From: Corynebacterium sp.
GTDB taxonomy: Bacteria > Actinomycetota > Actinomycetes > Mycobacteriales > Mycobacteriaceae
Assembly: GCF_030530965.1 (NCBI RefSeq)
Contig: NZ_JAUMTY010000029.1
Coordinates: 1 to 26,286 of the forward strand
Direction: 5' to 3'
Length of the DNA stretch: 26,286 bases
The position numbers and the translations under genes are program-made. The notes below the pieces were generated by a model that worked only from the letters and a program-made list of their open reading frames with translations, did not search any database and was not told the DNA's origin. Positions 22,213 to 26,286 of the stretch are shown piece by piece. Every line of letters starts with the position of its first letter. Within the stretch, counting starts at the first letter, position 1.

Positions 22213-24150
22213 ATGGCAAGGGAGGGTTACACCTCCGTCGAACTACGAAGGGCTCACGCTGTGCCAGCCTCATCCCATAGCTCCCCGCCGGATCAGTCCG
22301 GTTCCTCACCCCGCCAGCACGCTGCAGAATCACCGCATCCGCGCCGCGGCACTCCGCAACAGGTCGGCCAGGCGCTGAAGCGAGCCGTCAACCCGGAACC
22401 GCGGCTGCACCCCGGGCTCATCCCCGGCCTTAGCGTCGAAGACACGGATCGGAAATTCCCCACCAACAAAACCGTGTTCGTGGTCGCGCTCACCGTGGCT
22501 GTGGCGGTGGTCCTCTGGGCGGCCGTCGCGCCGGGGAGCATCAGCGTCGTCGGCGCTGACATGCAAGAATGGATCACCACTCACTTCGCGTGGCTGCTGG
22601 GCGGCCTCATGATCGCGGTCCTTCTCTTCATGCTGATCGTCGGGTACGGCCCCACCGGGAACATCAAATTGGGTGCCGACGATTCCCGCCCGGATTATTC
22701 CACCGGATCGTGGATCGCCATGCTCTTTGCTGCGGGCCTCGGCATCGGCTTGATTTTCTACGGACCCCTGGAACCGCTGACGCATTTGCTCGACCCGACG
22801 CCCGCCACCGACGCCAAGGCGGGCACGATGGCCGCGGTGCTGCCGTCGATGTCCACGACGATCCTGCACCAGGCCAGTTTGGCGTGGGCGATTTATGCCT
22901 TCGTCGGCGGTGCTATTGCCTACTCCTCGTACCGACGCGGTCGACTCCCACTCATTTCCTCCATTTTCGAGCCGGTTTTCCCCGACGGAACGCACAAAAT
23001 TCTCGGCGGAATTATCGACATCTTCGCCGTCCTTGTCACTCTCTTTGGGACGGCGATTTCTCTGGGCATCGGCGCCCTGCAAATTCGCACAGGAACGTCG
23101 CTCTTAACAGGAAAAGAAATTCACGGAAACGCTTTCCTGATTGGGGCTATGGTCCTTCTTACTGTGGTGTTTATTTTCTCTGCAGTGAGCGGAATTAAAC
23201 GCGGAATCCGGATGCTATCGAATGCAAACATGATCATTGTGGTGGCATTGGCTGCTTTCGCATTAATCACTGGTCCCACCTTGTTCATTCTGGATCTGTT
23301 CCCGACGTCTATTTACGCGCTGTTCCAAAACTTCATGGCGATGATGTCCATCTCGCCGAGCCAAGGCGATGCCGAGAAGGAATTCTTGACGTCGTGGACC
23401 ACGATGTATTGGGCGTGGTGGGTGTCATGGTCGCCCTTCGTCGGAATGTTTATTGCAAAAATTTCGAAAGGGCGAACGCTGCGCCAATTCACCACCGTGG
23501 TGATTTTTGTCCCCGCGCTGATTTCCACCGCGTGGTACACGATTTATGGTGGCACCGCGATGTGGATGAATATGAAGGGCCCTGGTCTTGAGGTTAAAGG
23601 CTCGGGCGAAAACGTGATGTTTGATCTGCTGGATAATCTTCCTTTGACGCCCATAACATCGACCGTTGTTCTTATTGCGGTCGTGATCTTCTTTACGACG
23701 GCTGCTGATTCGGCCACCAATGTGGTGGGCTCCATGTCTCAGTCGGGGCGAGCCTTGCCGTCCACTCCGATCACGATCATGTGGGGCGTTACCCTGGGGC
23801 TCATCGCGATCTTCCTGCTGCTGGCCGGTGGCCAAGATGCGTTGTCGGGGTTGCAATCGATCATGGTGACCAGCGCGTTTCCGTTCGTGTTCATTGTCAT
23901 CGGGATCATGATTGCGTGGGCGAAGGACCTGCGTCAGGATCCGTACATGATTCGGCGCACTTACGCGCGCGAAGCGATTTCGCGTGGTGTGCATCGCGGC
24001 ATCGACATGTATGGGGATGATTTCGTGTTCGGCACCTCGCGTGTTCCGTCTGAGCAGGGGGCGGGTGCCGAGTTTCATAGTGACGATCCATCCCTGACGG
24101 ACTGGTACGTCGACCATCGAGGTGCGAGCACCGAGGAGAAGGACGGATAA
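22213..24150 (+). CDS. BCCT family transporter (betaine/ectoine/carnitine-type compatible solute carrier)
   Basis: Secondary carrier for quaternary amines or ectoines, related to BetP, EctP and LcoP of C. glutamicum. A soluble N-terminal tail of about 85 residues precedes about 12 membrane spans. Signatures include VGYGPTGNIKLGADDSRPDY, AAGLGIGLIFYGPLEP (cation-site glycines), ASLAWAIYAFVGGAIAYSSY and MYWAWWVSWSPFVGMFIAKI with the substrate-box tryptophans. The C-terminal tail (about 580-645) is charged but lacks the long basic osmosensory tail known for BetP. The substrate cannot be fixed by eye. The ATG at 22213 has a -10-like TATACC 8 bases upstream (leaderless); a GTG at 22261 with GAAGGG before it is an alternative. 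It converges on gntP with a 2-bp gap. Confidence 0.92.
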   Translation: MAREGYTSVELRRAHAVPASSHSSPPDQSGSSPRQHAAESPHPRRGTPQQVGQALKRAVNPEPRLHPGLIPGLSVEDTDRKFPTNKTVFVVALTVAVAVVLWAAVAPGSISVVGADMQEWITTHFAWLLGGLMIAVLLFMLIVGYGPTGNIKLGADDSRPDYSTGSWIAMLFAAGLGIGLIFYGPLEPLTHLLDPTPATDAKAGTMAAVLPSMSTTILHQASLAWAIYAFVGGAIAYSSYRRGRLPLISSIFEPVFPDGTHKILGGIIDIFAVLVTLFGTAISLGIGALQIRTGTSLLTGKEIHGNAFLIGAMVLLTVVFIFSAVSGIKRGIRMLSNANMIIVVALAAFALITGPTLFILDLFPTSIYALFQNFMAMMSISPSQGDAEKEFLTSWTTMYWAWWVSWSPFVGMFIAKISKGRTLRQFTTVVIFVPALISTAWYTIYGGTAMWMNMKGPGLEVKGSGENVMFDLLDNLPLTPITSTVVLIAVVIFFTTAADSATNVVGSMSQSGRALPSTPITIMWGVTLGLIAIFLLLAGGQDALSGLQSIMVTSAFPFVFIVIGIMIAWAKDLRQDPYMIRRTYAREAISRGVHRGIDMYGDDFVFGTSRVPSEQGAGAEFHSDDPSLTDWYVDHRGASTEEKDG

Positions 24151-24152
24151 CG

Positions 24153-25532
24153 TCAAATAACCAGGCTGAGCAGCATAATCGAGACCAGCCCCGTCACGGA
24201 GAGAATCGTCTCCATAAGGGACCAGGTTTTGAATGTCTGCCCGACGGTCATCCCGAAGTACTCTTTGACCAGCCAGAACCCGGCGTCGTTCACGTGTGAG
24301 AGGAATACCGAGCCGACGCCAATCGCCAGCACGAGCAGGGCCGTGTGAGTGTCGGTCAGGTTGGCGGCTGCGGGGGCCATGATTCCGGCGGTGGTAATCG
24401 TCGACACTGTTGCGGAACCGGTAGCTAACCGAATCGCCACGGCAACCAGCCACCCGGCCAGGATGGGGGAGAGCCCCACGCCGTGGATCCAATCGCCAAT
24501 AACCGTCGCCACACCTGTCTCGACCAGCGTTTCTTTGAAACCGCCACCGGCCCCCACGATCAAAAGAATCCCCGCGATGGGGCCGAAGGAACCGCCGGCG
24601 ACGTCGGATGTTTCCTTCAATGAATGCCCGGTGCGCAGGCCCAGCATGATCATCGCGTAAAACGTCGTAATGAGCAGGGCAACCAGGGGCTCGCCGACAA
24701 AGTCGAGGGCATTCCCGAATGCGCTTCCTTTGTCGATGCCGATGGTTTCCTCGACGGTCCTGGCCAGCATCAACACAACGGGAAGCAAAATAACCGAGAT
24801 GCCGACGCCGAACGAGGGGCGGGACTCGCGCGGGATGTTTTTATCCGTGTCGAAGGTGTCCGGTGCCGGCACGGGAACCCACTTCGCCATGAACCGCGCG
24901 GAAATCGGGCCAGAGATAATGACCGTCGGGATGGCGACGATCAACCCAAGGCCCAAGGTCAGCCCAAGGTTGGCGGACAGGGAATCGATGGCAATCAGGG
25001 GACCGGGGTGCGGAGGGATCAAACCGTGCAAAGCTGACAACCCAGCAAGAGCGGGGATGCCCAATAGCACCACCGGCGCGTGAACACGCCGCGCCACCAG
25101 CATCACCACGGGGATGAGGAGAACCAGGCCGACCTCGAAGAACAGCGGAATACCAATCAGGAACGCCAGCGTCGCCATCACCCAAGGGAGGCGGTGCTCC
25201 GAGGTGTGCTCGAGAAACGTGTCAACGATTTCGTCCGCCGCGCCGGTCTCAACCAGCAGCGCGCCAATAATCGCACCGAGCGCGATCAGAACCCCGACGC
25301 CGCCGACCGTCGACCCCATTCCCGACGAAAAAGCGGTGAAGGTATCAGTTAGCGTGATGCCCGCCAGGAGCGCCAGCGCCCCAGAACCGACCAGCAGCGA
25401 CAAGAACGGGTGCAGTTTCAGCCACGTGATCAGCACAATAATGAGCGCGATGCTCACGCACGCTGCCATGATGAGCTGCCCGTGGGAGGCGTGCACAGTG
25501 ACGGTGGAGTCAGCCGCAAGCGGAGTGAGCAT
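24153..25532 (-). CDS. gntP: Gluconate:H+ symporter, GntP family
   Basis: Imports gluconate for phosphorylation by the adjacent kinase. The 459-residue protein has about 12-14 membrane spans throughout. Family signatures: GMGSTVGGVGVLIALGAIIG, GIPLFFEVGLVLLIPVV, GLSALHGLIPPHPGPL, ATGSATVSTITTAGIMAP and SHVNDAGFWLVKEYF. The ATG at 25532 shares one base with the gntK stop (TGATG) and has GGAGG 9 bases upstream inside gntK, so the two are translationally coupled. A GTG one codon earlier (25535) is a possible start. Confidence 0.95.
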   Translation of the reverse strand: MLTPLAADSTVTVHASHGQLIMAACVSIALIIVLITWLKLHPFLSLLVGSGALALLAGITLTDTFTAFSSGMGSTVGGVGVLIALGAIIGALLVETGAADEIVDTFLEHTSEHRLPWVMATLAFLIGIPLFFEVGLVLLIPVVMLVARRVHAPVVLLGIPALAGLSALHGLIPPHPGPLIAIDSLSANLGLTLGLGLIVAIPTVIISGPISARFMAKWVPVPAPDTFDTDKNIPRESRPSFGVGISVILLPVVLMLARTVEETIGIDKGSAFGNALDFVGEPLVALLITTFYAMIMLGLRTGHSLKETSDVAGGSFGPIAGILLIVGAGGGFKETLVETGVATVIGDWIHGVGLSPILAGWLVAVAIRLATGSATVSTITTAGIMAPAAANLTDTHTALLVLAIGVGSVFLSHVNDAGFWLVKEYFGMTVGQTFKTWSLMETILSVTGLVSIMLLSLVI

Positions 25533-26068
25533 CACTCGTGACCTCCGGCGTCGGCACTTCGCTGAGCAATGGCCAGCACCTGTTTATCCAATTCCTCAAT
25601 AGTTTGGGAAATGTCGAGGGTGATCCCGTTCTCGTCGCCCTCCAGCGTTTCCAGCGTGTCGAACTGCGATGGCAGCAGGGAGCGGGGCATAAAGTGGCCC
25701 GACCGTAATTCCATCCTGTTCGCAATGAGCTCCATGGGGCCATCGAGATGCACGAACAGCACATTGCCGTGGGCCTCGCTGAGCAGATCACGGTAGGCGC
25801 GTTTCAGGGCAGAGCAGTTCACGACGGTTGACTCGCCGGCGTCGCCGTGTTCAGACATCCAATCCCGTAGGGCACGCAGCCACGGCCAGCGGTCGTCGTC
25901 GGTAAGCGGAATTCCAGATTCCATTTTCTGGATATTCGATTGCGGGTGGAAGTCATCGGCCTCCGCGTAGGGGAAGCCGGTCGAATCATGGAGATGCTGG
26001 GCAACGGACGTTTTCCCACTGCCACTAACCCCCATGACGACAATATGGAGAGGCGATGAAAGGTCCAT
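25532..26068 (-). CDS. gntK: Gluconokinase, GntK family
   Basis: Phosphorylates gluconate to 6-phosphogluconate, which enters the pentose phosphate pathway. The 178 residues match the short GntK family. Walker A is MGVSGSGKTS (about 12-21), and ADDFHPQSNIQKMESGIPLTDDDRWPWL is the conserved substrate region (seen in two pieces). NCSALKRAYRDLL and RSGHFMPRSLLPSQFDTLE complete the family pattern. The ATG at 26068 has AAGGA 6 bases upstream and gives the usual N-terminus; a longer frame from 26101 needs a GTG and adds an unlikely lead. It is the first gene of the gntK-gntP operon. Confidence 0.95.
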   Translation of the reverse strand: MDLSSPLHIVVMGVSGSGKTSVAQHLHDSTGFPYAEADDFHPQSNIQKMESGIPLTDDDRWPWLRALRDWMSEHGDAGESTVVNCSALKRAYRDLLSEAHGNVLFVHLDGPMELIANRMELRSGHFMPRSLLPSQFDTLETLEGDENGITLDISQTIEELDKQVLAIAQRSADAGGHE

Positions 26069-26286
26069 AGTCGTTCCTTGTCGATATGTGGTTCGGCTCA
26101 CTTAATGCCGCGCAGGAGCCGAGGATCACACCTAACCGTACTCATGAACCGGACATAACCCACGCATGGCTGGGGGTCCCTCCCGCATTTTCACCCCCGA
26201 CATTGGCTCATTCGTTGGAGTGAGCGGTAAATCGTGCACGTGAACGACGGTCATACAGTCACGACGGTTACCCCCGCTGTTGCCGC

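Noticed and set aside
22330..23082. 250-residue minus-strand open frame opposite the BCCT gene
   Set aside because: Arg/Asp/Glu-rich antisense shadow of a membrane protein gene in GC-rich DNA; no start signal.
23425..24492. 355-residue minus-strand open frame
   Set aside because: Spans the ends of both the BCCT and gntP genes in the wrong frame; both of those have clear family signatures.
26069..26286. Search for a GntR-type operator upstream of gntK
   Set aside because: No clear palindrome or recognisable site was seen in the 218 bases before the window ends.

Overview
The window reads as chromosomal DNA from an actinobacterium, most likely a Corynebacterium. Evidence: the order dnaX, aspT, tRNA-Ser, small SRP RNA (dnaX and aspT are also adjacent in Mycobacterium tuberculosis, Rv3721c/Rv3722c); GC-rich codon use with GTG/TTG starts; LppP/LprE and DUF3558-type lipoproteins; a corynebacterial-style BCCT carrier; and several starts that look leaderless. 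The species cannot be named from the sequence. No insertion sequence, prophage, integrase or CRISPR array was seen.

Layout. (1) 1-3,740: housekeeping block on the minus strand (start of dnaX, a conserved hypothetical gene, aspT, a lipoprotein, tRNA-Ser(GGA)), then the SRP RNA on plus. (2) 3,740-6,660: an AT-richer leader, then a tightly coupled pair: a DUF3558-like lipoprotein and a 594-residue PPE/WXG100-like protein with a long disordered tail. This is the most unusual part of the window. (3) 6,670-9,370: dhaK-dhaL-dhaM on minus, the PTS-dependent dihydroxyacetone kinase. (4) 9,530-11,560: trhO (tRNA U34 hydroxylation) and a small secreted trypsin-like protease with a good terminator. (5) 11,660-16,660: a thiosulfate transporter fused to TusA (plus), flanked on both sides by minus-strand genes for Pro/Gln/Asn-rich single-span membrane proteins that share a Cys-containing C-terminal domain. 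(6) 16,800-19,500: an LppP/LprE lipoprotein and a large secreted protein. (7) 19,530-26,070: fructose-type PTS EIIBCA, a BCCT carrier, and the gntK-gntP gluconate operon.

How it fits together. Much of the window concerns carbon entry: dihydroxyacetone, a fructose-type sugar and gluconate. DhaM and the fructose permease both need EI, which is not present here, and general HPr is not present either. Sulfur entry (TsuA-TusA), compatible solute uptake (BCCT) and a high density of exported proteins make up the rest. The gene-free stretches hold several candidate regulatory elements: a TetR-type palindrome before the thiosulfate gene, a 13-bp word shared by two intergenic regions, and a cluster of direct and inverted G-rich repeats between the PTS and BCCT genes. 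Function calls are from motif reading by eye; no database search was run.
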